From Pseudomonadales bacterium (lineage in GTDB: Bacteria; Pseudomonadota; Gammaproteobacteria; Pseudomonadales; Azotimanducaceae): a stretch of DNA of 59,925 nucleotides. Numbering within the stretch: position 1 is the first letter of the stretch; each line of letters starts with the position of its first letter. The position numbers and the translations under genes were made by a program. This document shows positions 27,148 through 36,405 of the stretch, one piece after another. The notes beneath the pieces were generated by a model. That model did not search any database and was not told the DNA's origin. It worked only from the letters and a program-made list of their open reading frames with translations. Location: positions 1-59,925 of the forward strand of contig JANQKS010000103.1 of assembly GCA_028281005.1 (NCBI GenBank). The letters are read 5' to 3'.

Positions 27148-30100
27148 TTATTTAGCCAGGCAGTAGTCGATCCAGCGGGATGTCAGTTTTTCCTGAGCCG
27201 CGTTCTGGTTGAGCCGCGTGTGCAAAGATAGGAAATCTACATGGTCTAACTCTTGGTCCTGATTGAAGCAGGAGAATACGATGGTTTCTTCGCCGGTCTG
27301 CGGATTGCGGTGTTTCTGCAGGCACTGGGCGCAGATTTCTTTCATCATGCATTGCATGGGTGAATTGATGGAACCAATCGCCAGGTGACCAGACTTGAGA
27401 TGGCGTGCCAGTTTGCCATGGCGGGCAGTGGCTAGGGCACCCATCATACGATCGGAACCGATGGCAATGATGCGGTCGACATCGCGGGTGTCGATGCGGT
27501 CGTCTGCCGGCCCGATCGAGCCGGTGCCGTACGCCGCAATGGCGTCGACGATGTTGCCGACAAAGGCGGCATCTTGCGGGCGATGTGGCTCAAAACCAGG
27601 GTCTTTGTCGCAGCACCAAACGATCTGATCCGCCGCGCGCTCGATGTTTTCTACATGGTAGCGGTCACCGGCATCTTTGTAGCCGGCGAAATACAACACC
27701 CGGGAGCCGGCGGCGCGCATGGCCTGCCCGATGGAAAACAGCACCGCATTACCAAGCCCACCCCCGACCAACATCACTGTTTCGTCGCCGACAATCTCTG
27801 TAGGGGTACCGGTAGGTCCCATCAGCACTACGGGTTCGCCCGGTTGTAACAGCTGGCAGAGATTACTTGAGCCGCCCATCTCCAACACGATAGAGGAAAT
27901 TAAACCGGCTTGTTCATCGACCCAGGCACCGGTGAGCGCCAATCCTTCCATGGCCAGCACGCTACCGTGTTTGCGGGGCGCGTAAGCTTCGTAGTTTTGC
28001 AGGCGGTAAAACTGACCCGGCCGAAACGCCCTGGCTTGCAGCGGTGCGCGGACAATCACCTCAACGATATTCGAAGTGAGACGGATGACCTCATGCACCG
28101 TAGGACGAATGGCGTCACTTAGCTGCGTTAGCCATGATGAGGTGTCCGATTCCGCCGGTTCAGGTAGGTGCGACATGGCTTCGGTCACCAGCGGATACCC
28201 TTGTTTGGCGCCACCCATGGCCTTCACCACATTGCCGGCGTACGAGGGGTGTAGGTCTCCCCAAAAACTCATCGCCTGTCCTTCGGTAAACCAGGACATG
28301 AATATCTGTGGTTGTTCGGGTTTGGCGATGGGTTCCGGTTCTACGGCTTCGCCGTCGAGATCAAACGCCTGGAAAAATTTGCCGCGCAGCGGCGGTAGAT
28401 TGGTATCGTCTTCGCGCGCCAGCACGGTATTGGGTTGGGTCCCGGCCGCGACCAGCACGGTGCGTGCGGACAGATGATGTGCTTCACCTGTGGCGCTGAG
28501 CTTACCCTCTTCGTCCAATGCGGTGCGAGCAAAACTGACGTCACATACGGTGCCATATTCATCCACGCGGATCGCTTCTGGCGCCAACAGCTCAGCAAAA
28601 CGCACCTGTTCTTCTAGTGCCTTGGCCAATTCTTCGTGGTTGCCGGTATAGGCGGGTGAATCGATCATACGTCGCCGATACGCCACCGTGACACCACCCC
28701 ACTCACTCAACAGACGTGCGATATCGGCGGGTCGGCCTTGTTCTTCGGCGTTGCTACGTTCTGCTCTGATGGCGCGTGCGTGGTTGATAAACTCATCTGC
28801 CGTGGCCGATTCTTCCGGCGTCCACCGCTCGCGCACCGCAGCTTCACCATCCACCGCAACCAGCGCTTCAAAGCGTGTTAAAAACTTCTCTACCTGCACC
28901 GGATAGTAGGCGAGGGATTCTGTGGCCGCGTCGATGGCGGTTAGGCCGCCGCCGATGACCAATACAGGCAGCCGAATTTGTAGATTCGCCACGCTGTCGG
29001 CGCGGGCGGCACCGGTGAGCTGTAAAGCCATCAGGAAATCTGATGCCATACGTACACCTTTGGCGAGGGAGTTCGGCACGGTAATGAGATTAGGCCGGCC
29101 GGCGCCGGCACACATGGCGATGTGATCAAACCCTAGTTGCCAGGCTTCATCGATACCCAAGGTGCCGCCGAAGCGTACGCCGCCATGCAAGGCGAACCGG
29201 GCGCGGCGTTCCAGCAGCAGGCGGATGATCTTGAGGAAGTTTTTATCCCATCGTACGGTAATGCCGTATTCCGCGACGCCACCAAATCCTGCCAACACGC
29301 GTTCGCCTAAAGGTTCGTGTAGGGCGTCAACACGCTCGATGGGATCAAATGCCACACGCTCACCCGTCGCGGTAACACCGCTGATGTGGTCGGGTAACGG
29401 TTCAATTTTTAGTCCGTCTACCGCCACCACGGTATGTCCGTCATTTAGCAAATGATGCGCCAAGTTGAACCCTGCAGGCCCTAGCCCAACGATCAGCACC
29501 CGGCGCCCAGTGGCAGGGCGGGGCAGCCAACGTTCGAAGTTAAGTGGTGACCAACGCGTCAGCAAACTGTAGATTTCGAAGCCGTAGGGTAATTCCAAGA
29601 CGTCTTTGAGGATGCGCGTTTCCACCTGGGGAATGTCTACCGGTTCCTGCTTTTGATAGATACAGGATTTCATACAGTCGTTGCAGATACGGTGGCCGGT
29701 GGCTGCGCACAACGGGTTGTCCACCGTGATGAGGGCAAGCGCAGCCAAGCTGAAGCCTTCGGCTTTGGCCCAGTTCATTTCTGAAATTTTTTCTTCCAAC
29801 GGACAGCCGGTGAGATCGACGTTGAAAGCATTTTGCTTAAAGGCGCCGCTTTTCCGATCGACTAAACCTTTGGAGCAGGAGTCTTTGTCCTGGCTGTGGC
29901 ACCAGATGCAGTAATTTGCTTGATCTAAAGCGTGGGTTAAATCCATGCCCGCATCGGTTAAGGCAAAACCGTCGCGAAAGCGGAAGTGTTCCGCAGGGCC
30001 GGCCAAAGTGGGGACCCCCTCGTGGGTTACTTCAACCGTTTCGACCAACTCAAAGGGCTGGGTTTTGCGCGGTACACGAAACAGGATGCCTTGCGCCCAG

Positions 30101-30621
30101 CGCGCGTGACCGGCAGGGGTGAGGGTGGCCCAAGCGGCGTAACGTAACGCCAGATCGAGCCGCTCTTCGTCTTCGTTGTCCAGCCACTGCATGGCATGGG
30201 CCGCAAACGCTGCCTCAGAAAGCGGCTCACCCATACGCTCAACCAATTCCGCCTCGAGAGCTGAGCCATCAAGCTCGATAGCGTCCGCCAGCTTGTATCT
30301 ACGCACCGCTTGTCGCTGTACCAACAAACGTTTGCAGGCGTAAATGGGTTTAATACGCGCGTGTTGGGCGCGCAGGTGCTCTGCGGCGTCGGTGATGCCA
30401 AACAGCTGCACCAGAAAACGCTCAACCAAGGGTGCCAGATCCACCAGCAGTTGCGAGTGCTCTACAGCAGGCAGCGGTGTGTTGTTATCACGCGCTGCCA
30501 GCAAACGGCCATGCAATTCTTCGTCTACTTCAGCCACGGAGTCTACGAACAGCCCATCGATCCGGGTAATCCCAGCATCGTCGTAGAGTGCTTCGAAGTC
30601 GACTTCAAAGTTGAGCTTCAA
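27148..30621 (-). CDS. Fused GltD/PyrK-like flavo-iron-sulfur oxidoreductase (NfnAB-like)
   Basis: 1157 residues. After an unrecognised N-terminal 230, eight cysteines follow at 238, 241, 249, 273 and 305, 313, 316, 320, a layout fitting two [4Fe-4S] clusters of the GltD/NfnB type. Next is an FAD/NAD(P) disulfide-oxidoreductase core (VGLGPAGFNLA near 375; a second dinucleotide motif VIGGGLTAID near 555). The C-terminal 300 residues resemble PyrK/NfnA (FRPGQFYRLQ, then VMLVGGGLGNA), ending with a cysteine cluster QCMMKEICAQC and a last Cys fitting [2Fe-2S]. Joined NfnB plus NfnA parts suggest electron transfer between NAD(H), NADP(H) and ferredoxin. TTG start with AGAGG upstream. It is the last gene of the leftward bch block and is near the NADPH-consuming 3-hydroxypropionate enzymes. 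Confidence 0.78.
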   Translation of the reverse strand: MKLNFEVDFEALYDDAGITRIDGLFVDSVAEVDEELHGRLLAARDNNTPLPAVEHSQLLVDLAPLVERFLVQLFGITDAAEHLRAQHARIKPIYACKRLLVQRQAVRRYKLADAIELDGSALEAELVERMGEPLSEAAFAAHAMQWLDNEDEERLDLALRYAAWATLTPAGHARWAQGILFRVPRKTQPFELVETVEVTHEGVPTLAGPAEHFRFRDGFALTDAGMDLTHALDQANYCIWCHSQDKDSCSKGLVDRKSGAFKQNAFNVDLTGCPLEEKISEMNWAKAEGFSLAALALITVDNPLCAATGHRICNDCMKSCIYQKQEPVDIPQVETRILKDVLELPYGFEIYSLLTRWSPLNFERWLPRPATGRRVLIVGLGPAGFNLAHHLLNDGHTVVAVDGLKIEPLPDHISGVTATGERVAFDPIERVDALHEPLGERVLAGFGGVAEYGITVRWDKNFLKIIRLLLERRARFALHGGVRFGGTLGIDEAWQLGFDHIAMCAGAGRPNLITVPNSLAKGVRMASDFLMALQLTGAARADSVANLQIRLPVLVIGGGLTAIDAATESLAYYPVQVEKFLTRFEALVAVDGEAAVRERWTPEESATADEFINHARAIRAERSNAEEQGRPADIARLLSEWGGVTVAYRRRMIDSPAYTGNHEELAKALEEQVRFAELLAPEAIRVDEYGTVCDVSFARTALDEEGKLSATGEAHHLSARTVLVAAGTQPNTVLAREDDTNLPPLRGKFFQAFDLDGEAVEPEPIAKPEQPQIFMSWFTEGQAMSFWGDLHPSYAGNVVKAMGGAKQGYPLVTEAMSHLPEPAESDTSSWLTQLSDAIRPTVHEVIRLTSNIVEVIVRAPLQARAFRPGQFYRLQNYEAYAPRKHGSVLAMEGLALTGAWVDEQAGLISSIVLEMGGSSNLCQLLQPGEPVVLMGPTGTPTEIVGDETVMLVGGGLGNAVLFSIGQAMRAAGSRVLYFAGYKDAGDRYHVENIERAADQIVWCCDKDPGFEPHRPQDAAFVGNIVDAIAAYGTGSIGPADDRIDTRDVDRIIAIGSDRMMGALATARHGKLARHLKSGHLAIGSINSPMQCMMKEICAQCLQKHRNPQTGEETIVFSCFNQDQELDHVDFLSLHTRLNQNAAQEKLTSRWIDYCLAK

Positions 30622-30733
30622 CGTCTGCTACCTCTTGTTTTCTTATGTGTGCTTGTGGGTACTTATGGTTTTTTGTTGAGGGTCCTTTGCGCTTGACCCT
30701 AACAGATTGTGTTGGCGCTGGCGATGTAGTGCA

Positions 30734-32293
30734 TTAGCCGGAAAGCATTGGGAAGACCGCCGCTAGTGCCCAGGCAAACGCCAACGCATTGGCTAAGGCG
30801 CCAATCGCCGGATGACCGGTAGCACGGTATACCCAAGTGCTAAACAAACCGTACACCAGGAAATACAACAGAATCAGCGCACCAATAATTAGCAGAAAAA
30901 ATAGGTCTTCGAACGACAACGCCACGGCAATACCCAAGGACATTAAAAAGCAAGCTCGGGTAAAAACGTGGGCACCTTGAGGCGTGTCTGCGCCACGTGT
31001 GATCCACTCATCAGCCAGGAAGTAGGCCAATGTGCCGGCCAGCATAAAAAACACCAAGGGCAGGCGTATGGGGGTGATGGTAAATGCGGTGACATGGCGA
31101 TCGAGCACCATGGCCACCACAACGGCCGCATAACCTGAGGCGAGGACAGCGGCGATTACCGCGCTGGGTAGATGCAGCGCGCCGCGGACCGCCGATGTGG
31201 ATGTTCGTTTATATCGCTGCCACCACCACAGCGCGCCCGCGCTGAGTACACCATAGACAAAAAAGTGCATGGCCAAATATCCGCCGACCAATACGCCCAA
31301 AAAATCCGCTGGAAACCACCACAACAGCAGGGGTGTGCCCACGCCGGGAATGAGGGCGACAGGCAGCAAACCTCGCCAATCCAGTGCAGCGCCTGTGGCA
31401 GGCGCGCTGACCTTAGGGAGGAGTTTCGACAATGGCCAGGCACCTAGGCAGACGCCAAGAATGAGGAGTATGATGCTGACGCCGCGCTGGTCAATGTAAC
31501 CTGGGTTATCTGGTGTCGATGCTGTAGTTTTTGAGAAGGTGGCATCTAACCACGCGAGGCTTTCCCGCATGCTGTCACGGCTATACAACACGCCAACATG
31601 TTCAACGTTGTTTGCAATGGCGGCACGACGCGCGGTCCCGTCACTGAATGTGCCGTAGGTCACACCCGCGCGCGGCGCAACCTCGCTCAAGCCCAGCACG
31701 CGCAGCGCTTCTGTTTGCAGCATGCCTTCAAGCTCACCCACCACCATCAGTAAGTTGCGTGGGGATTGTGCAGTGACCGCCGGGGAAAACATGGAAACGG
31801 CCACGGTGGATGCGACCCGGGGATCGGATTGCGCGTAGCGCACAATAATGTCGCTGGCCATGGAATGGCCGAGTACCGCCAGTTCGCCAGATGCCGCGGG
31901 TAGCGCCAGCGCATGGTTTACAACATTTGCCAACTGCTGCAGAAGGAATTGCGTAGCACCTTTGACCTGTGTGACGTCACCGGCCAACGCGCGAGCGCTG
32001 CGGCCATGGCCGTAAAAGTCGAAGGTCACCGCCAGGTAGCCGTTACGCGCCAAAGTCACGGCAAAAGATGTCATCAATTGTTGTGAACCTGCAAATCCGT
32101 GGGCGATGACCACCACCGGTAGAGACGTGGAATCTTCTGCGGGGCCGTAAACAGTGATGGGTGTATCGCCAAGCCACGCAGGTGTTTTGCTGACACCTGC
32201 ATTGAGGCGGTGGAGGTCAAGCAGGGCAAATACAACCACCGAAGCCGCCGCTAACCCGACGGCCGGCGGGGCCAAAGAGCGGCCCGACAGCAT
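30734..32293 (-). CDS. Alpha/beta-hydrolase fused to a polytopic membrane domain
   Basis: 519 residues. After an N-terminal membrane helix, residues about 45-250 form an alpha/beta-hydrolase (HGFAGSQ oxyanion region, DFYGHGRS, nucleophile elbow GHSMASD). Residues about 270-515 contain around eight hydrophobic segments. The hydrolase is therefore probably periplasmic and membrane-tethered. It begins 32 bp after bchP on the same strand, so it is likely part of the bchG-bchP operon. I do not recognise the fused family. Action on an ester lipid or on the pigment tail is inference from position only. Confidence 0.75.
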   Translation of the reverse strand: MLSGRSLAPPAVGLAAASVVVFALLDLHRLNAGVSKTPAWLGDTPITVYGPAEDSTSLPVVVIAHGFAGSQQLMTSFAVTLARNGYLAVTFDFYGHGRSARALAGDVTQVKGATQFLLQQLANVVNHALALPAASGELAVLGHSMASDIIVRYAQSDPRVASTVAVSMFSPAVTAQSPRNLLMVVGELEGMLQTEALRVLGLSEVAPRAGVTYGTFSDGTARRAAIANNVEHVGVLYSRDSMRESLAWLDATFSKTTASTPDNPGYIDQRGVSIILLILGVCLGAWPLSKLLPKVSAPATGAALDWRGLLPVALIPGVGTPLLLWWFPADFLGVLVGGYLAMHFFVYGVLSAGALWWWQRYKRTSTSAVRGALHLPSAVIAAVLASGYAAVVVAMVLDRHVTAFTITPIRLPLVFFMLAGTLAYFLADEWITRGADTPQGAHVFTRACFLMSLGIAVALSFEDLFFLLIIGALILLYFLVYGLFSTWVYRATGHPAIGALANALAFAWALAAVFPMLSG

Positions 32294-32325
32294 TTACAGG
32301 CGCTTCAGCGGTGTCCGCAACATAG

Positions 32326-33573
32326 CTAGCCGGTGGCGGTGCGGGCTTTGGGCGCCTCTTCTTGTTCCGCCTCTTGGGTGCGACCAATCCCGAATAGGTG
32401 GCCGAGATCGCGGAAGAAAATTTTGACGTGCGCTTTGGGACGCGCCTTTACCAGTTCCTTGTTCATATACGCCTGCCACGTCAAATACTGCACGTCCGGG
32501 TCCGCACACATGGTCACAAAACGCTCGCGGCGTTTGTCCGTGGTGTACCAAAAACGTTGCATGATGCCGAGGATCCAGAACACCCGGCCATGCTCACGCA
32601 TGAAGTTACGCCGTGCTTGGCGCAGCGCCTTGGGATTGGCGGTAGCGAGAAACTCCTGCACCGCAGCGGCGGCAAACTGCCCGCCTACCATGGCGTAATA
32701 GATGCCTTCGCCCGAGGCTGGAGCCACCACACCGGAGGCGTCACCGGCGAGTACCACATTGCGGCCATCGTCCCAGCGGGGTAATGGCTTCAGCGGGATG
32801 GGCGCTCCTTCGCGACGTACTGTCTCGCCGTTAAGACCCGTGAGCTCGCGTAAGTCGGTCACGGTTTTACGAATAGAAAATCCTTTTTTTGCGGTCCCCG
32901 TGCCTATGCTCAGTACATCGCCATGGGGGAATATCCAACTGTAAAAGTCCGGGGATAGATCGCCTCGGTAGTAGATATCGCAGCGGCCGCCGTCATAACT
33001 TGGGTCGTTGGTGGGTGCTTTCACAATCTCGTGGTAGGCGGCGACAAACACACCTTTGTCAGAACCGCGTACGCGTTGTTTAGCGACCGCGGAGTTAGCA
33101 CCGTCGGCGCCGATCACAGCGCGGGCGCGGATGCACTCGGTAGTGCCGCTGGCGCCTTGGTGGGGGCGGTAGTAAACCAACACGTCATCGCCGCACTGCT
33201 CTAGCCGGTCGAAGCTGCCGTCGGCGCGGTCCGCGCCCTTTTTGACCGCGCGCTCTCTTAACCACTCATCAAATTCCTCGCGGTCGACCATACCGACATA
33301 ACCACCTTCGATGGGCATGTCGACCTCCGCCGCGCTGGGCGCCACGATCCGGGCGGCGTTGGCGCGCGCCACAATCAGGTGCTCCGGAATGGCGAAATCA
33401 CGGATGAGACGCGGTGGAATGGCGCCGCCGCAGGGTTTGATACGCCCCGGCTTATCGAGCAGCCACACGCGGTAACCCGCTTGGGTCAGCTCCGTCGCTG
33501 CGGTAGCACCCGCCGGGCCGCCACCGATAACCGCGACGTCATACTGTTCAAGCTCTCTTGCTGCGGTGTTCAT
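32326..33573 (-). CDS. bchP: Geranylgeranyl (bacterio)chlorophyll reductase
   Basis: A 415-residue FAD-dependent reductase that saturates the geranylgeranyl tail to phytyl, in the last steps of bacteriochlorophyll a synthesis. The N-terminal FAD motif VIGGGPAGATAA is followed by the typical KPCGGAIPPRLI; GADGANSAVAKQ lies in mid-protein and the second FAD motif VVLAGDASGVVAPASGEGI near residue 270. Length is close to other BchP/ChlP proteins. ATG at 33573 with AGGA upstream. It lies 27 bp after bchG, and this pairing with the chlorophyll synthase distinguishes it from archaeal lipid GGR proteins. Confidence 0.93.
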   Translation of the reverse strand: MNTAARELEQYDVAVIGGGPAGATAATELTQAGYRVWLLDKPGRIKPCGGAIPPRLIRDFAIPEHLIVARANAARIVAPSAAEVDMPIEGGYVGMVDREEFDEWLRERAVKKGADRADGSFDRLEQCGDDVLVYYRPHQGASGTTECIRARAVIGADGANSAVAKQRVRGSDKGVFVAAYHEIVKAPTNDPSYDGGRCDIYYRGDLSPDFYSWIFPHGDVLSIGTGTAKKGFSIRKTVTDLRELTGLNGETVRREGAPIPLKPLPRWDDGRNVVLAGDASGVVAPASGEGIYYAMVGGQFAAAAVQEFLATANPKALRQARRNFMREHGRVFWILGIMQRFWYTTDKRRERFVTMCADPDVQYLTWQAYMNKELVKARPKAHVKIFFRDLGHLFGIGRTQEAEQEEAPKARTATG

Positions 33574-33600
33574 ATCAATTCCTATAGCGCTTCATGAAAG

Positions 33601-34500
33601 TTAAAGGCCCGCGACGTTGCGCAAGCCAAATGCGGCAATCATCATGCCGACGACGTAGAGGGTAATGCCGGTACCGTTGTACCAGGGCGCACGGCCGCGA
33701 GGATCGGCCAGCAAACGTGGCATACAAGCAAACTGAGCGACCAATACCGCTGCTACGCCTAGGGCGTGCCATTGCAATTGCCAGCTCAGCAGCGCGCCGA
33801 TCACAACCAATTGCGGTAAAGCCATCACCCAGCAGGCGAGTCGAGCCGCGCGGTCTGGCCCCAGCTGTACCGGTATGGTGCGAATGTTCAGCTGGCGGTC
33901 ACCTTCGATGGCCTTAAAGTCATTGAGGGTCATGATGCCGTGGGCCCCAAGCCCATACAGCAGTGCCACACAGAAGATGCGCCAATCCGGCATACCCGCG
34001 GTCATCACTGCCGCACCGGTAATCCACGGCAGGCTCTCGTAGCAGAATCCACAGGCGGCATTGCCGTACCAGCCATTTAGTTTCAGCCGTGCTGGGGGTG
34101 CGCTATACGCCCAAGCCAATATCAGGCCGACGATGGCCGCCACAAACACGATGGGTCCTAAGGCAGCGGCGACCAGTAGTGATACGCCAGTCCACATAAT
34201 GGCCAGGTAAAGACCCCAGCGGCCTGGAATGCGGCCGGATGGAATGGGGCGCTGGGGTTCGTTGATGGCATCGACGTCGCGGTCATACCAGTCGTTGGCG
34301 ATTTGGCTGGTACCGCAGACTAATGGCCCCGCCAGCATGACACCCGCGGCGATTGCGGGCCAGCTACCGGCGGCTGATGCGCCTGCGGAAATGACCCCGC
34401 AGGCGTATGCCCACATGGGCGGGAACCAGGTAATGGGTTTAAGCAACTCAAGAAAAGATCGCAGTGGCCCCGCACGGTCTGTGAAAGTGGTGGTCTGCAT
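33601..34500 (-). CDS. bchG: Bacteriochlorophyll a synthase (polyprenyltransferase)
   Basis: A 299-residue UbiA-family membrane prenyltransferase that esterifies bacteriochlorophyllide a with geranylgeranyl or phytyl diphosphate. The first Asp-rich motif is NDWYDRDVDAINEPQRP and the second is NDFKAIEGD. Eight to nine hydrophobic segments and the N-terminal LLKPITWFPPMWAYACGV are typical of BchG. The start at 34500 is chosen because an upstream ATG at 34563 would include the promoter dyad. It is the first gene of bchG-bchP-hydrolase and has a TGT-N12-ACA site about 40 bp upstream. Confidence 0.95.
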   Translation of the reverse strand: MQTTTFTDRAGPLRSFLELLKPITWFPPMWAYACGVISAGASAAGSWPAIAAGVMLAGPLVCGTSQIANDWYDRDVDAINEPQRPIPSGRIPGRWGLYLAIMWTGVSLLVAAALGPIVFVAAIVGLILAWAYSAPPARLKLNGWYGNAACGFCYESLPWITGAAVMTAGMPDWRIFCVALLYGLGAHGIMTLNDFKAIEGDRQLNIRTIPVQLGPDRAARLACWVMALPQLVVIGALLSWQLQWHALGVAAVLVAQFACMPRLLADPRGRAPWYNGTGITLYVVGMMIAAFGLRNVAGL

Positions 34501-34538
34501 CCGGTGTTCTTGCCGCCCCCTAGCGTTACACTCTGATG

Positions 34539-34556
34539 TGTAAGCTAAACTTGACA
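34539..34556 (-). promoter_or_regulatory. PpsR/CrtJ-type site before bchG
   Basis: TGT at 34539-34541 and ACA at 34554-34556 are separated by exactly 12 nt. The site lies in the 101-bp gap between the MFS gene stop and the bchG start, 39 bp before the ATG. TGT-N12-ACA is the established core for PpsR/CrtJ repressors of photosynthesis genes. A further dyad TTGACA-N8-TGTCAA (34551-34570) overlaps it. Confidence 0.65.
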
Positions 34557-34601
34557 GATGCAAGTGTCAACTTTACTTGGCGCTTTCTTTTTGGGTGGGC
34601 T

Positions 34602-35912
34602 TTAGGCAAACACCGCTTTTGCGCCCAGGTCTTCCCGCAATGTGCGTGAGGCCAGGTAATAGTGAAGGGCGGACCACAGGTTGCCACCCACTGCGAGAAT
34701 CAATAGAGAATAACGTATGGATTCTTCGCCATAGCTTGGCCGCAAGCCGTCGCTGAGCATCCCGGCGAAAACCGGACCCAGACCGAGGCCGATGAGGTTC
34801 AGCACAAACAACAAAATGGCCGACGCGGTGGCGCGCATGGCGGGGGTCACTAAGGTTTGGGTCATGCCAAAGGTTGGGCCGAGGTACATTGGTCCTAGAA
34901 TGGCCCCGGGGACGGCCAAGAACAGCGCCAGGATTGGATCGCCGGTGGTGTAAAACAACACCGCAAACGGCACTGACGCCAGGGTGGCGATACCCGGGAT
35001 ACCCATGTACCAACGTTTGTCTCTGTCGGCAAACTTGTCACCGAGGTAGCCGCCAAAAAAAGTGCCGATCATGCCGGTAAGGCCAATGAGAAAGAGGTAG
35101 GTGGATGTTTCCGCCAAGCCGAAGCCATGCACGCGGATAAAAAACGAGGGCAAAAACAAGGCCACGCCGTAGCCGACAAAGGCGTGCAGCGCGCCGGCGA
35201 AGGACAGGTGTCTAAACGAACGTAGCGACCACATAAACTTCAGGGTATCCATCAACGGTACGCTGTCGGCGCTGATCGGCTTTTTCTCTGTGGCACCCCG
35301 CGGAGGTTCTTTGATGGTGAAATAGAAGATCAGCGCAACAACAATTCCTGGCAGTCCCACAACGTAAAACGCCGTCCGCCAGCCGAAGTACTCCCCGATC
35401 CAGCCTCCCGCCAAGGTGCCGATAGCGCCGCCGATGGGGATACCCAGGGAATAGATAGACAACGCTGTTGCGCGCCGTTCTTCGGGGAAGTAATCCGAGA
35501 TGAGAGAGTGTATGGGCGGGGAGCACCCCGCTTCACCAATCCCGACACCGATACGTGCAACCAGCAGCATGGCAAAACTTTTTGCCGTACCGGTGAACAT
35601 GGTCATGGCGCTCCAGATGAGGATAGCCATAGAGACGATGTTCTTGCGTACGCCGACATCAGCCCAGCGCGCAATAGGGATCCCGGCGAAGGTGTAGAAC
35701 AATGCAAACGCAATACCCCCCAACAGGCCCAGTTGGGTATCGCTTAATTCAATTTCGGCACGGATCGGTTCGATGAGAATGGAAAAAATTTGTCGGTCGA
35801 CGAAGTTAATGACGTAGACCAGGACAAACATCGCCAGCGCATAATTGAGATAGCCGGGCGTTGTATTGAAGCTACCGGATTCGGTGGCTTCGCGTTCAAG
35901 CGGTTCGCTCAT
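34602..35912 (-). CDS. MFS transporter, Spinster-like
   Basis: A 436-residue major facilitator with about 12 membrane segments. The first helix carries FVDRQIFSILIEPIRAE and the loop 2-3 signature GIPIARWADVGVRK; helices 4-5 contain RIGVGIGEAGCSPP and DYFPEERRATALS. These match the Spinster-like (sphingolipid-transporter-related) MFS group, often found in sphingomonads and marine gammaproteobacteria. Strong ribosome-binding site GGGGGG before the ATG. Substrate unknown; its place upstream of bchG may be coincidental because a separate promoter lies between them. Confidence 0.88.
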   Translation of the reverse strand: MSEPLEREATESGSFNTTPGYLNYALAMFVLVYVINFVDRQIFSILIEPIRAEIELSDTQLGLLGGIAFALFYTFAGIPIARWADVGVRKNIVSMAILIWSAMTMFTGTAKSFAMLLVARIGVGIGEAGCSPPIHSLISDYFPEERRATALSIYSLGIPIGGAIGTLAGGWIGEYFGWRTAFYVVGLPGIVVALIFYFTIKEPPRGATEKKPISADSVPLMDTLKFMWSLRSFRHLSFAGALHAFVGYGVALFLPSFFIRVHGFGLAETSTYLFLIGLTGMIGTFFGGYLGDKFADRDKRWYMGIPGIATLASVPFAVLFYTTGDPILALFLAVPGAILGPMYLGPTFGMTQTLVTPAMRATASAILLFVLNLIGLGLGPVFAGMLSDGLRPSYGEESIRYSLLILAVGGNLWSALHYYLASRTLREDLGAKAVFA

Positions 35913-35981
35913 GTTCCCCCCCGTGACAGAGCTACCTGCTTATATCACAAGGGGGCGCACAAGCTTAGCGATTTTTCATGG

Positions 35982-36131
35982 TCAACTGATCGCGGGGTAG
36001 AGGTTTTCGTAACCGTCATCTGCCGCGTTCAGCATGTTGTCAGCGTCGTCATACTGCTCAAACAGAGCGTCGCTGCCGTAGGCAATTTCAAGGACGTCAG
36101 TCGGGTCGGTGTAGTCAAGTTCGTAAGGCAT
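35982..36131 (-). CDS. Hypothetical 49-residue acidic protein
   Basis: A short reading frame encoding 49 residues, with 11 Asp, 5 Glu and 6 Tyr but no Lys, Arg or Cys. It starts with MPYELDYTDPTDVLEIAYG and ends with GYENLYPAIS. Such a strongly biased and regular composition is unlikely for noise. A weak CGGA precedes the ATG by about 10 nt. It sits alone between the MFS gene and the hydrolase at 36406. I do not recognise the family; a binding or inhibitor peptide or a RiPP-like precursor would be speculation. Confidence 0.45.
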   Translation of the reverse strand: MPYELDYTDPTDVLEIAYGSDALFEQYDDADNMLNAADDGYENLYPAIS

Positions 36132-36132
36132 G

Positions 36133-36405
36133 GTCAGTTTTCCGTTTTTATGATCTGTTAAAAGGTTAGCCGTAGGGGCTTAGTCACGGAGTTTGCAATC
36201 GCTATGCCAACTTTTTGCGGCGCTTTTCCTGAGTGTTTCGTGTGTGCGTGCACGCAAATTGTGCAGTGCGCAAGCGGCGTTGTTTATCCTGGTGCAAACG
36301 TTCGTTGCATGAGTCGTTGCTGGTTGTTGCATTGGGGGGCGTGGTTGTGTTGGCGAAGCTCCGCTGGAAGAATGTTTTGTGGCAAGGCGAAATAGCGGGG
36401 GACAC
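36133..36405. other. Intergenic stretch, no confident feature
   Basis: Between the small acidic protein and the hydrolase start there are about 270 bp. Only short overlapping open frames on both strands are present, with no recognisable protein. No clear promoter consensus, terminator or RNA gene is visible. Confidence 0.4.

Noticed and set aside
30679-30700. AGGGTC-N10-GACCCT dyad before the Nfn-like gene as a terminator
   Set aside because: On the transcribed (leftward) strand it is not followed by a T-run; the T-rich side is upstream. Its role is unclear.
35790-36161. 123-residue rightward reading frame over the MFS start region
   Set aside because: It is antisense to the strongly supported MFS gene and to the small acidic protein; no family resemblance.
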